Shown here: piece by piece, positions 53,017 through 61,600 of the stretch
How positions within the stretch are numbered: position 1 is the stretch's first letter
Layout of the letters: the number at the start of each line of letters is the position of its first letter
DNA from: URNF01 sp045634325
Lineage (GTDB): Bacteria; Bacillota; Clostridia; Oscillospirales; Acutalibacteraceae
DNA: 64,000 nt
Assembly (NCBI GenBank): GCA_045634325.1
Contig: JAZRAA010000053.1
Location: 54,871 to 118,870 of the forward strand
Direction: 5' to 3'
The notes under the pieces: generated by a model
What the model saw: only the letters and a program-made list of their open reading frames with translations
Told to the model about the DNA's origin: nothing
The model's database searches: none
Translations under genes and position numbers: made by a program

Positions 53017-53289
53017 ATGAAAAGAGCATTTTTTTTGTTTGCAGTAATTGCTTTGAGTGCATTGGTTGTTGGTTATGTATGGTGCTTATTTGTTGCATGG
53101 AACAATATTCCTATCTGGCGGGTAATTGTAAGCATACTTTGTTGTATATTGAGCGTTATTGCGTTTATGGCATTGCTTTTTTCGTTACACATCAACAATA
53201 TTTCAGAATTACTTAGCGGATTTAAATTTGAAATGTTGCAGATTGCTCTAATCTCTAGTCTTTTATCATTTGTAATTATCACGGTTTAA
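53017..53289 (+). CDS. Small membrane protein behind the RHS gene, candidate immunity protein
   Basis: This 90-aa protein has three hydrophobic segments (about 4-22, 32-55, 68-88) and starts at ATG 53017 after TAGGAG. It lies 22 bp after the RHS stop, where immunity genes normally sit, and the toxin tip itself looks membrane-active. No family is recognised. Confidence 0.65.
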   Translation: MKRAFFLFAVIALSALVVGYVWCLFVAWNNIPIWRVIVSILCCILSVIAFMALLFSLHINNISELLSGFKFEMLQIALISSLLSFVIITV

Positions 53290-53319
53290 TACTGTGAATA
53301 ATACTTTACGACTAAAGAC

Positions 53320-53344
53320 TGTCAAGGGAACGGTTCTCTTGACA
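53320..53344. repeat. REP-like palindrome, copy 2
   Basis: Arms TGTCAAG (53320-53326) and CTTGACA (53338-53344) surround GGAACGGTT. Confidence 0.6.
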
Positions 53345-53354
53345 ACTTTGGAGA

Positions 53355-53549
53355 ATGGTGGTTTCGCTTGTGGTAAAAGGTCCCAAAATTTACTTGTTCT
53401 ACTGTATAGTATGTATAGTTCTGTCAGTTATAAGTTGTTATAAGCTTATAGTATGTAATACAAGAGAAGAATGGTGGGTCATTTTCATCCCTCTAATTGC
53501 AATGGTTGTGTTTCTTGCGCTTTATATTTTTAAAACATTTATAAGATGA
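53355..53549 (+). CDS. Small two-helix membrane protein
   Basis: This 64-aa protein has two hydrophobic segments (about 11-31 and 41-60). It lies between two REP-like palindromes. It may be an immunity or leftover cassette gene; weak ribosome site, modest confidence. Confidence 0.4.
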   Translation: MVVSLVVKGPKIYLFYCIVCIVLSVISCYKLIVCNTREEWWVIFIPLIAMVVFLALYIFKTFIR

Positions 53550-53560
53550 GGGAAAATAAA

Positions 53561-53587
53561 GTGTCACGGGGACCGTCCCCGTGACAT
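53561..53587. repeat. REP-like palindrome, copy 3
   Basis: Arms GTCACGGGGAC (53563-53573) and GTCCCCGTGAC (53575-53585) form an 11-bp perfect hairpin, with the GGGGAC core inside the stem. Confidence 0.6.
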
Positions 53588-53891
53588 ACTGTCTAAAGGG
53601 TTATTTGCTGCTGCAAGAACAATGGCAAGGTGGTTCAAAAATTCTTTTGTATCATTTTTTAGAAACATCGTTTTTCCTGCTGCTAGAAAAATCTGGAAAT
53701 TGTTTTTTGAAGTGGCAAAGAAAAAGTTGAGGATTAGCTCTTATTTGGCAGATATCTCACATGATACAATTGTCCCAGGTTTGGCATTTATCATTTCATG
53801 CTTTGGATCTTGGGGCGATGCCATTGCTAATGTAATGGATGTATTAACAGACTCTCATTTTGATGGATTTATATCAATACGTATTTTTTGA
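53587..53891 (+). pseudogene. Orphan tip-like fragment (basic, amphipathic)
   Basis: The open frame runs through SKGLFAAARTMARWFKN to a stop at 53891; an ATG at 53622 gives 89 aa. There is no upstream core and no ribosome site. The basic amphipathic composition (FFRNIVFPAARKIWKLFFEV) resembles the tip of the main RHS protein, so it is probably a displaced toxin end. The gene at 53902 would be its partner. Confidence 0.45.
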
Positions 53892-53901
53892 GGTGTGATT
53901 T

Positions 53902-54531
53902 ATGACGTGTTCTTTCGTAAATAAAACGACAGAAAAAATTTCTGTTTGTGTATCCCAAAAAATATATAATTGCGATGCAGGAAGAACCGTCAAAGTAGAG
54001 ATGCCATCAGGCAGTTTCGTTTCGATATCTCCGGTTGAGTGCGAGCCGCTTTATGTCCTCCGTAAATTTGATGTCATAAGCAAACCATTCGATTTACTTT
54101 TGGTCAGACATTGTTACGCCTCTCTAGCGACTGTATTTAACATTACATCCACTGAAAGTGCAGAGAAAATCATTGTTGAAAAAATCAATTTACCTGAGTA
54201 CAAACGCTTTTGGGGAGTAAAAGGTCACTTTGAATCCTTCAAAGTCATCCCACAGAGAAGTATTCTTTCACAGACTAAATACTATTTTTGTAATCAAAAG
54301 GATATTTCCAAACTAATATCCGCACATTTTATGCCATTAATTAGCATGTTAGGAACAACGCTGGTTATGTTTATAGTTGGTGTATTGATGTTTGTTTGGA
54401 AAACAAGCGATTATGTTAGTACGCTCGGCGGCGTATTTTTAGTAGTTTTATCTTTATTCTTAGCTAAAGTGGAAATCCTAGATTGTTTTTGCTTTTTTTC
54501 GCACATTAAAAAAACTGAACTTTGGGAATGA
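53902..54531 (+). CDS. Membrane protein, candidate immunity to the orphan tip
   Basis: This 209-aa protein has a soluble N-terminal part of about 140 residues and two transmembrane helices near the C-terminus (about 143-163 and 168-188). GAGGTGA precedes ATG 53902. No family is recognised. Its position directly behind a tip-like fragment argues for an immunity role. Confidence 0.55.
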   Translation: MTCSFVNKTTEKISVCVSQKIYNCDAGRTVKVEMPSGSFVSISPVECEPLYVLRKFDVISKPFDLLLVRHCYASLATVFNITSTESAEKIIVEKINLPEYKRFWGVKGHFESFKVIPQRSILSQTKYYFCNQKDISKLISAHFMPLISMLGTTLVMFIVGVLMFVWKTSDYVSTLGGVFLVVLSLFLAKVEILDCFCFFSHIKKTELWE

Positions 54532-54540
54532 ACAATGAAA

Positions 54541-54599
54541 ACAGGGGACGGTTAGCGCGAAAGTGTACTACAGGAACACAAGGGGACGCTTCTCTTGTG
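54541..54599. repeat. REP-like palindrome, copy 4
   Basis: A half copy CAGGGGACGGTT precedes a palindrome with arms AACACAAG and CTTGTGTT around GGGACGCTT. Confidence 0.6.
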
Positions 54600-54602
54600 T
54601 TA

Positions 54603-54669
54603 CAAAATAGTTTTTATTTAAATTCCTCTTTTTAAAAACGGGCGGTCAGCGAAAGCTGACCGCTTTTTT
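54603..54669 (+). repeat. 63-bp direct repeat, right copy, ending in a terminator hairpin
   Basis: Near-identical to 46855-46917. The hairpin GCGGTCAGC-GAAA-GCTGACCGC (54642-54663) is followed here by TTTTTT, making it a convincing terminator. Confidence 0.75.
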
Positions 54670-54750
54670 ATTTGGTAAAACAGGTTCGCTTTATTGACAC
54701 CATATGTTTGAAAGAGTATAATTACTACTATGAGGAAGAACGAACCTTTG

Positions 54751-54986
54751 CACCTATAACGCAAACGGTATAAGAACTTCAAAAACGATTGCAGGGAATA
54801 AGCACACCTATATTCTTGACGGAGCAAAAATCTTAAAAGAAGTATGGGATAATGGCGATGAAATCCTTGAAACGCTTTATGATAACGAGGATAACGTCTG
54901 TGGTGTGATTTATAACGAAACACCGTATTTCTTCCAAAAGAATCTGCAGGGCGATATTATTGCTATTACCGATAGCACGGGCAAAG
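54751..54986 (+). pseudogene. 236-bp duplicate of the RHS core
   Basis: This stretch matches 52112-52347 of the RHS gene with about five substitutions and no gaps. It starts and ends abruptly and is not part of an expressed ORF. It is a relic of homologous recombination that exchanges RHS ends, and a second recombination target beyond the orphan tips. Confidence 0.88.
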
Positions 54987-55189
54987 GGTCGGTTTCTATT
55001 TCTCAATAACGTAATTTAGCATATTGTATGGATTTAACATACGAGCATGACAAGTAGCTTTTAGCTATTTGTCATGCTTTTTTTATCTAAACTTTTGAGG
55101 AAGTCGGTGGGGATGGAACGATCGAGGATTCGTAAAGATTTGAGAGAATTATTATTACCTATTCATCGCCACAAGCAAAATAAAATTCT
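54987..55189. other. Gene-free stretch before the lysis cassette
   Basis: I see no gene. A short dyad near 55,048-55,078 (ATGACAAGTAGC, then GCTATTTGTCAT) followed by TTTTTTAT is probably a terminator. Confidence 0.5.
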
Positions 55190-55226
55190 AACTGTGACAC
55201 TGGTTGTCAGGGTTAGATTTTACAAT
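55190..55226 (+). promoter_or_regulatory. Island promoter module, copy 5 (lysis cassette)
   Basis: The right arm TGTCAGGGTT is intact and the left arm is AACTGTGACA, with two changes (55190-55214). 6-nt spacer, -10 TACAAT (55221-55226). It drives the XhlA-holin-amidase genes. Confidence 0.68.
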
Positions 55227-55255
55227 AAACATACAGCCGAGAAAGGAGGATATAG

Positions 55256-55543
55256 ATGGATATTGATGTTGCCATTGAAGGTCACGAACAAAGAATAAAA
55301 ACTTTGGAACGTGATATGAGTGCCATGAAAGAGGTGCAGGCGGAGATACGTTCTATGAATGAAACACTTGTGGCTCTTGCAAACGAATTAAAACACACGA
55401 ACGAGCATCTTGCAAGGCACGAACGAAAGATTGATGAAATGGATTCTGTTCCAAAGCAACGAATGCAGCAGATTATTACTGCAATTATTGCGGCTTTGTC
55501 GGGCGGTTTAATTTCGACAATCATTGGGATGATACTCGTTTGA
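55256..55543 (+). CDS. XhlA-like (hemolysin/holin-associated) coiled-coil membrane protein
   Basis: This 95-aa protein has a coiled coil over about residues 8-65 (HEQRIKTLERDMSAMKEV onward) and a C-terminal transmembrane helix (about 70-95), the layout of XhlA, which works with a holin in phage-like lysis. AAAGGAGG precedes ATG 55256. It heads the lysis cassette behind promoter copy 5. Confidence 0.75.
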   Translation: MDIDVAIEGHEQRIKTLERDMSAMKEVQAEIRSMNETLVALANELKHTNEHLARHERKIDEMDSVPKQRMQQIITAIIAALSGGLISTIIGMILV

Positions 55544-55556
55544 GAAAGGAAAAGAT

Positions 55557-55844
55557 ATGAATTATCAGGATTACATTAAAACAGAGCTTTTAATTTTAGT
55601 TCCGGTTCTGTATTTTTTCGGAATCGGTTTAAAGAAAAGTAAATTGCCTGACAAGTGGATTCCTATTGTGCTTGGTGTATCAGCAGTTGCATTATCTGCC
55701 GTTTGGGTTATTGCAACTGCAGAAATATACGGTATACAAGAAACAGCATCTGCAATATTTACGGCTGTAACGCAGGGCATTCTTGTGGCAGGTGCCAGTG
55801 TATATGCGAATCAACTGTATATTCAGGCTAAGAAGGAGGAGTAA
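55557..55844 (+). CDS. Phage-type holin
   Basis: This 95-aa protein has three hydrophobic helices (about 9-24, 38-57, 63-84) and a short charged C-terminus (AKKEE), typical of small class I/II holins. It lies 13 bp after the XhlA-like gene and 2 bp before the amidase. It should open the membrane for the amidase. Confidence 0.78.
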   Translation: MNYQDYIKTELLILVPVLYFFGIGLKKSKLPDKWIPIVLGVSAVALSAVWVIATAEIYGIQETASAIFTAVTQGILVAGASVYANQLYIQAKKEE

Positions 55845-55846
55845 AA

Positions 55847-56686
55847 ATGCTTAATATTATAAAAGCATATGCAGTAAAAAATCTTTGTTATATTGCTGCG
55901 CAAAAAATGGTTCCCAAAGGCATTGTTGTTCATTCTACGGGCGCTAATAATCCATATCTAAAAAGATATGTAGATGCGCCGGATGAATTGGGCGTTAATC
56001 GATATGGTAATCACTGGAACACCGCCAAGCCCGGCGGGAGACAGGTTTGCGTGCATGCATTTATCGGATATGATAAAAACAATCAAATTAAAGTCGCTGA
56101 ATTGCTTCCACACAACATATGTTGTTGGGGGGTAGGCAAGGGCAAAAAAGGTAGTTATAACTATAATCCCGCTTATATCCAGTTCGAGATTTGCGAGGAT
56201 AAACTTACTGATAAGATTTACTATCAAAAAGCATTTGCTGTTGCCGCAGAATACTGTGCATATCTGTGTCGCACTTACAATATCAGCATTGATAAAATAG
56301 TAGGGCATTGCGAAGCGTATCGATTAGGTTACGGCAGTAACCATGGAGATCCCGAACACTGGATGAAAAAATTCGGTGAAACGATGGACGATTTTAGAAA
56401 GCGGGTTTCAGAGCTTCTAAAAACAAATACTGCGGAGAAAGTGGATAACAAACAAACGGAAAATAAGAATACAGCGATTGAAAAAGGGGATCTTGTTTCA
56501 ATTGTATCTGATGCGACCTATTACAACGGTAAGGCAATTCCTTCCTGGGTCAGGTCTCAAAATTGGTATGTGAAAAACAAACCCATTGGAAACCGTGTTG
56601 TAATTGATAAAAACGAAAAAGGTACAAATTCTATTTGTAGCCCTATTCATAAAAAGTTTTTGCGTATTGTTAAAAAGACAAAGTAA
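55847..56686 (+). CDS. N-acetylmuramoyl-L-alanine amidase (endolysin-like)
   Basis: This 279-aa amidase_2/PGRP-type zinc enzyme has VVHSTGAN (zinc His29), QFEICED and VGHCEAYRLGYGSNHGDP with the second zinc ligand. The C-terminal part after residue 205 is a linker and a wall-binding SH3-like domain (KGDLVSIVSDATYYNG). It lacks a signal peptide and so depends on the adjacent holin. Translation is coupled to the holin gene. Confidence 0.88.
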   Translation: MLNIIKAYAVKNLCYIAAQKMVPKGIVVHSTGANNPYLKRYVDAPDELGVNRYGNHWNTAKPGGRQVCVHAFIGYDKNNQIKVAELLPHNICCWGVGKGKKGSYNYNPAYIQFEICEDKLTDKIYYQKAFAVAAEYCAYLCRTYNISIDKIVGHCEAYRLGYGSNHGDPEHWMKKFGETMDDFRKRVSELLKTNTAEKVDNKQTENKNTAIEKGDLVSIVSDATYYNGKAIPSWVRSQNWYVKNKPIGNRVVIDKNEKGTNSICSPIHKKFLRIVKKTK

Positions 56687-56749
56687 GATGCTAAGCGGAT
56701 TGAATGCTCTTTATTTGTGTGAGGAAATTTCAAAGGAGAAATAATATAG

Positions 56750-57634
56750 ATGAATAAGAAGTATAAAAATTTGAAAGGCTGTAATGATAGATATACTTAT
56801 GAGTTAGTTGAAACCTTTGGTTTCACTTGTGAAGCGGCAAGGTTAATAAGAGATTTATATGATAAGGTAGACGATTTGTTTAAGTCCGATATAAATATGT
56901 ATAAAGCTTGGAAATGTGCCCGCCTTTTATCTGTGTTTTTGTATGATGGTGTTCCTTATGATAGTGTAGCCTCGACGGTGGTTTCCTTAGCTGATGCACA
57001 GGAGTATTTTACGAATGTGTTAGGGTATGCCCGGTCCGAATATTTCTTCATGAAAGATGCCATCATCAATCAGCGTGCTGAAAGCTCCACGCCGGACTTT
57101 GCGCACATGCAATATGCTTTGTCAGCAAGATTGGCATTTGCGCTTCAAAAGGATAATTTTTGGGGTGATACTGCCGATTTAAATACCAGCGAAAATATAT
57201 CATATTTAGCGGGATGGTTGGGTGATGCCACCTTGACTAAAAACGGTACTACGTTGATGCGGGATGATGTTTATTGTGCAGATTTAGATGCAGAGAATAT
57301 ATATCGTATGATTGTGCAAGGTAATACTTCTGTCGGCGCTATGAATTTATATTATAATAATCTTACCTGTTGTTACACGAGGGCACAATGTTTCTTGAAG
57401 TATATAAGTTTGGCTGCAGTTCAAGAAAAAGTTTTCAGTGATTTGATTGATAAAAAATTAATTATTATGATGGATAGTGCCCCTAGATTGAAAAACACTT
57501 ACATGGTTGATTATTATATACAACTAATCAAAAATGAGCAGTATCACTGGGATGCAATAAGGGAAAATTATTATGACACATATAATTTTCTGTTGAGTTT
57601 GCGCGATGGCAAAGAACATATTACTGAGTATTAA
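56750..57634 (+). CDS. Hypothetical protein behind the amidase
   Basis: This 294-aa soluble, mostly helical protein is not recognised. It has no signal peptide or clear membrane segment. It lies 63 bp after the amidase with a GGAGAAAT-type site before ATG 56750. It may belong to the lysis transcript or serve as an immunity factor. Confidence 0.55.
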   Translation: MNKKYKNLKGCNDRYTYELVETFGFTCEAARLIRDLYDKVDDLFKSDINMYKAWKCARLLSVFLYDGVPYDSVASTVVSLADAQEYFTNVLGYARSEYFFMKDAIINQRAESSTPDFAHMQYALSARLAFALQKDNFWGDTADLNTSENISYLAGWLGDATLTKNGTTLMRDDVYCADLDAENIYRMIVQGNTSVGAMNLYYNNLTCCYTRAQCFLKYISLAAVQEKVFSDLIDKKLIIMMDSAPRLKNTYMVDYYIQLIKNEQYHWDAIRENYYDTYNFLLSLRDGKEHITEY

Positions 57635-57678
57635 ATTACAACACTTTTAAAAATCATAAAAATTTTATAATTTTTTTT

Positions 57679-57730
57679 AACCCTGACACTAATTGTCAGG
57701 GTTAATTTTTATAATGAGGTTGCAGCTGCA
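57679..57730 (+). promoter_or_regulatory. Island promoter module, copy 6 (DUF1906 and Big_2/RHS genes)
   Basis: Palindrome 57679-57703, 6-nt spacer, TATAAT (57710-57715), and TGCAGCTGCA (57721-57730) beginning 11 nt after the -10 start. Confidence 0.78.
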
Positions 57731-57792
57731 AGAAATATTTTTTAAATCAATATCAAAATGAAAATTTTTAATTAAAGAAAGAAGGAAAAAAT

Positions 57793-58605
57793 ATGGCATG
57801 TAAAGGTGCTCAAGAAAAACAAACTGCCAGTATTGCTGCAGAGAGTTTTGTTGAAGAGGCTGTATCGGCTGAGACTGTACAGCAGGTGAAGGAAGAAAGA
57901 CTTTTGTTTGGGGTGGATTCGAAAACGCAAGTTAATACAAAACTCCAAAACAATCTTACTATGTTTGAATGGGCGGTAAGAAATAAGATTTATCCTAATT
58001 TTTGGGGTAGAAATCTTGTCGGTGCAAATGCACTGACGCGTGAGGAAATTGATTTTCTGCATGGCATGGGTTGTAAAATTGCAGCAATCTATACCGAGCC
58101 GGGCGAAAAATTGACAGAGGAACAAGGGCAGATGGTTGCAAAGCAAGTGGATGAGTTTGCACTGGAACTTGGAATTCCTGAGGGTACTGCTGTTTTCTTG
58201 GAGGTTAAGCAACAAGAATTTGTCTCTGAAGAATTTATGCGGGGTTATGCAAGTGTGTTAATGAGCGAGGGCTTTACGCCGGGATTTAAAGCTAATACTG
58301 ATGCGGCGTTTGATTTTGATCGTGAGTACAGCCGGGGTATCCAGAACGATAAAGATATTTTTGAAAAATGTCTTATTTGGGCGGTATCCCCCAGTCTTGC
58401 GGAATACGACCATGTAACAACTACACATCTTATTCATCCGGATAATTGGATGCCGTTTGCGCCGTCCGGTATCACCAGACAAGATATTGCTGTCTGGCAA
58501 TACGGTAAGGATTGTCATCCGATTTATGATGACGCCGATAATGAAGTGGCTTTCAATATAAACCTTGTTCGGGATGAGAATGTTATTATCGAAAAGATGT
58601 TTTAG
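57793..58605 (+). CDS. DUF1906 (Rv2525c-like) glycoside-hydrolase-like protein
   Basis: This 270-aa protein has a TIM-barrel-like domain matching DUF1906 from about residue 38: LLFGVDSKTQVN, YPNFWGRNLVG, CKIAAIYTEPG, AVFLEVKQ and a final WQYGKD. Related proteins act on or bind peptidoglycan. There is no signal peptide. GAAGGA lies before ATG 57793. It is cotranscribed with the Big_2/RHS giant 42 bp downstream. Confidence 0.78.
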   Translation: MACKGAQEKQTASIAAESFVEEAVSAETVQQVKEERLLFGVDSKTQVNTKLQNNLTMFEWAVRNKIYPNFWGRNLVGANALTREEIDFLHGMGCKIAAIYTEPGEKLTEEQGQMVAKQVDEFALELGIPEGTAVFLEVKQQEFVSEEFMRGYASVLMSEGFTPGFKANTDAAFDFDREYSRGIQNDKDIFEKCLIWAVSPSLAEYDHVTTTHLIHPDNWMPFAPSGITRQDIAVWQYGKDCHPIYDDADNEVAFNINLVRDENVIIEKMF

Positions 58606-58647
58606 TTGGCAAGAGGTAAACATTATTTACAACGGAGGTAAAAGAAA

Positions 58648-61600
58648 ATGTCTGTTTATTCAGTAAATGTATATCCGAGCTGTGTTACCGTTGAAGAAGG
58701 TAGTTGGTATTATGGCGCTTATGCAGTGGTGGATTCGAGCAGTAGTTGCAATAGAGATGTGGAATGGTATAGTAGTAATACCAACATTGTAACAGTCAAT
58801 CCTTCGAGTGGTTACATATATGCAAAAGCGGTAGGTACAACCCGGGTATACGCTAAATCAAAAGTAGACGGTACGAAGAAAGATTATATCATTGTGAATG
58901 TAAGCAGTGATAAGATTCCGGTGTCGTCGGTAACACTTAACAAGGCAAGTATTTCTCTTAAGCCAGGGGATAAATTTACCCTTTCAGCAACTGTTTGTCC
59001 CCAAAATGCAACAAATAAAAGCATTAAATGGACCAGTACCAACTCAAATGTTGCAACTGTAAGCGGCGGAGTAGTAACGGCTAAGGCGGGCGGTGATGCG
59101 TACATTTATGCCGAAGCGCAGGACGGTAGCGAAAAAGATGCAAGATGTTTGGTTCGTGTAGCCCAGAACGTTTTGGTAACATCTATCACGGTTAGCCCTT
59201 CGAATAAGACTATGAACGTAGGCGATTCGGTCTGTCTTTACGAGACGGTGTGCCCGAGCAATGCAACGAACAAGAAGGTGAGTTGGAGCAGCAGTAATAC
59301 AAGCGTAGTTTCTGTCAATCAGGATACGGGTATTGCATGTGCAAAAAAATCCGGTTCGGCAGTGATTAGCGCCACTGCAACAGATGGAAGCGGTAAGTGT
59401 GGTTCCTGTAGTATTACGGTCAATCAAATTGTTTGTGTAAGCGATATTCAAGTAAGTAAATCATCGCTAACACTTCGAAAGGGAGATACGTATGCCTTGT
59501 CGGCTACGATTTGTCCCCAAAATGCAACAAATAAAAGCATTAAATGGACCAGTACCAACTCAAATGTTGCAACTGTAAGCGGCGGAGTAGTAACGGCTAA
59601 GGCGGGAGGTCAGGCTTATATCTGCGCCGAAGCACAGGATGGTAGCGGAAAAAGTGCAAGATGTCTTGTTAATGTGGCACAGGATATTTTAGTAACATCT
59701 ATTACGGTTAGCCCTTCGAACAAGACAATGAATGTAGGCGATTCGGTCTATCTTCATGAGACGGTGTGCCCGAGCAATGCTACGAACAAGAAGGTGAGTT
59801 GGAGCAGCAGTAATACAAGCGTGGTTTCTGTCAATCGGGATACGGGTTTTGTATACGCGAAAGAATCCGGCTCTGCAGTGATTAGCGCTACTGCAACAGA
59901 TGGCAGCGGTAGTCGTGGTTCATGTAGCATTACGGTCAACAAAATTACGTACGTAAGTAATGTTCAGGTAAGCAAGTCATCGTTAACACTTTCTAAGGGT
60001 GACACTTATGCCTTGACGGCTACGGTATGCCCGTTAAATGCTGACAACAAAGCAATCAGATGGAGCAGCACAAATACCGGCATTGCAACTGTAGAATCTT
60101 CCACAGGTCTTGTGAAAGCAAAAGCTGCCGGCAGGGTTGCGATTTATGCAAAAGCCCAGGATGGTAGCGGAGTTGATGACTATTGTTGTGTCACTGTAAA
60201 ACAGTCTGACCAAAAGCCGGAGGAAGATAAAGGTGAAACCAAAGTTACAGAAAGCACATTTGCGGATCCGGTTGATGTGTTTTCGGGCGCCCATATTCTC
60301 AAAAATACACTTATGACCCTTTTCGGCGGTCAGGGACTCAATTTGGTTGCACAGTATGATTCGACCAAGCTTTGCGGTGGTGTTTTTGGAATGGGCTGGC
60401 ATCATAATTTTGAAAAACATATAGAAAATTTACAGAGTGAAATTCGTGTATATAATAGCCCGTCCACGTATATGCGATACACAAGTAATTATAACCTTGG
60501 AGCTTATATATGTACATTGCCTAATAAAAGTGGGTATGTTTTGACTGTTGATTGCTGTCAAGAATATCCGTATATTTTGGATTGTAATTCTGAATATACA
60601 GAATATTATAATTCTGATGGTTATTTGGCGAAGGTTGTTGACCATCAGGGCTTTGAAACATTGATTTCTTATTCCAAAACACTAATTACTATTACCGACA
60701 CACTATCGGGTAAGAAAATATATCTTGAAAAAGATAGTAGCGGCAAAGTGGTTAGAGTATATGATGATGCTTCAAGGCAGGTAACATTTACTTATAGTGG
60801 TAATCTCCTAACAACAATTTGTGATTTGAACGGTAATAACCTTACTTATACGTATAATGAGGATGGTCAGGTGTTGACCGGAACAGATTCTAAGGGTGTA
60901 TGTTATTTTACTAATACTTATGATGATTGTGGCCGTGTAGTGTCACAAAAAGATGGTATTTTGGGTTCGATTGCATCTACTTTCATCTATGACGGTGATA
61001 CAAGATTTACGACTGACCGTAACGGCAATGTAAGTATCCGCGTTTTTGATAGTAACGGATTGCTTGTAAAGCATACAGATGAGAATGGTAATGTTAAAAT
61101 GTATTCTTATGATAGCCGTTATAACGTTATTAAGGAAACCGATGCGAATGGTAATTCTATTGTAAAGTCTTATAACAGTTTAAATAGGCCTACTGTTATT
61201 ATTGATAAGAATGGAAATAAAACGTATATTTCTTATGACGATAAGGGCAATATTACCAAAATAATCCACCCTGCAATTGATGGAATCGTTGCGGAGGAAA
61301 CATTCGTGTATAATGCAAGGAATCAAATGACACAGCACACGGATGTTCGTGGTACTGTAACGGTTTACGACTATGATACTTTGGCAATGCCTGTGAGTAA
61401 GAAGGTTGGCAGTAAGTCTGCCATACAGTATTCTTACCAGAATGGTTTGCTTAAATCACGGACTGATGCAATGGGGAATACTGTGCAGTATAGTCATAAC
61501 GCAATCGGTCAGGTTATATCAATGACGGATGCTGCCAATACCGTTACACGGTACGAATATGATGCTTGCGGGAATCTGCTCAAAACAATTGATGCTAACG

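Noticed and set aside
46855..54669. 63-bp repeats as insertion-sequence ends
   Set aside because: They are direct, carry a terminator-like hairpin, and no transposase lies between them.
55074..55298. 74-aa plus-strand ORF across promoter copy 5
   Set aside because: It runs through the palindrome and -10 and overlaps the XhlA-like start in another frame; no ribosome site.
55256..56686. Prophage
   Set aside because: Only holin, XhlA-like protein and amidase are present; no capsid, tail, terminase or replication genes are seen in the island.
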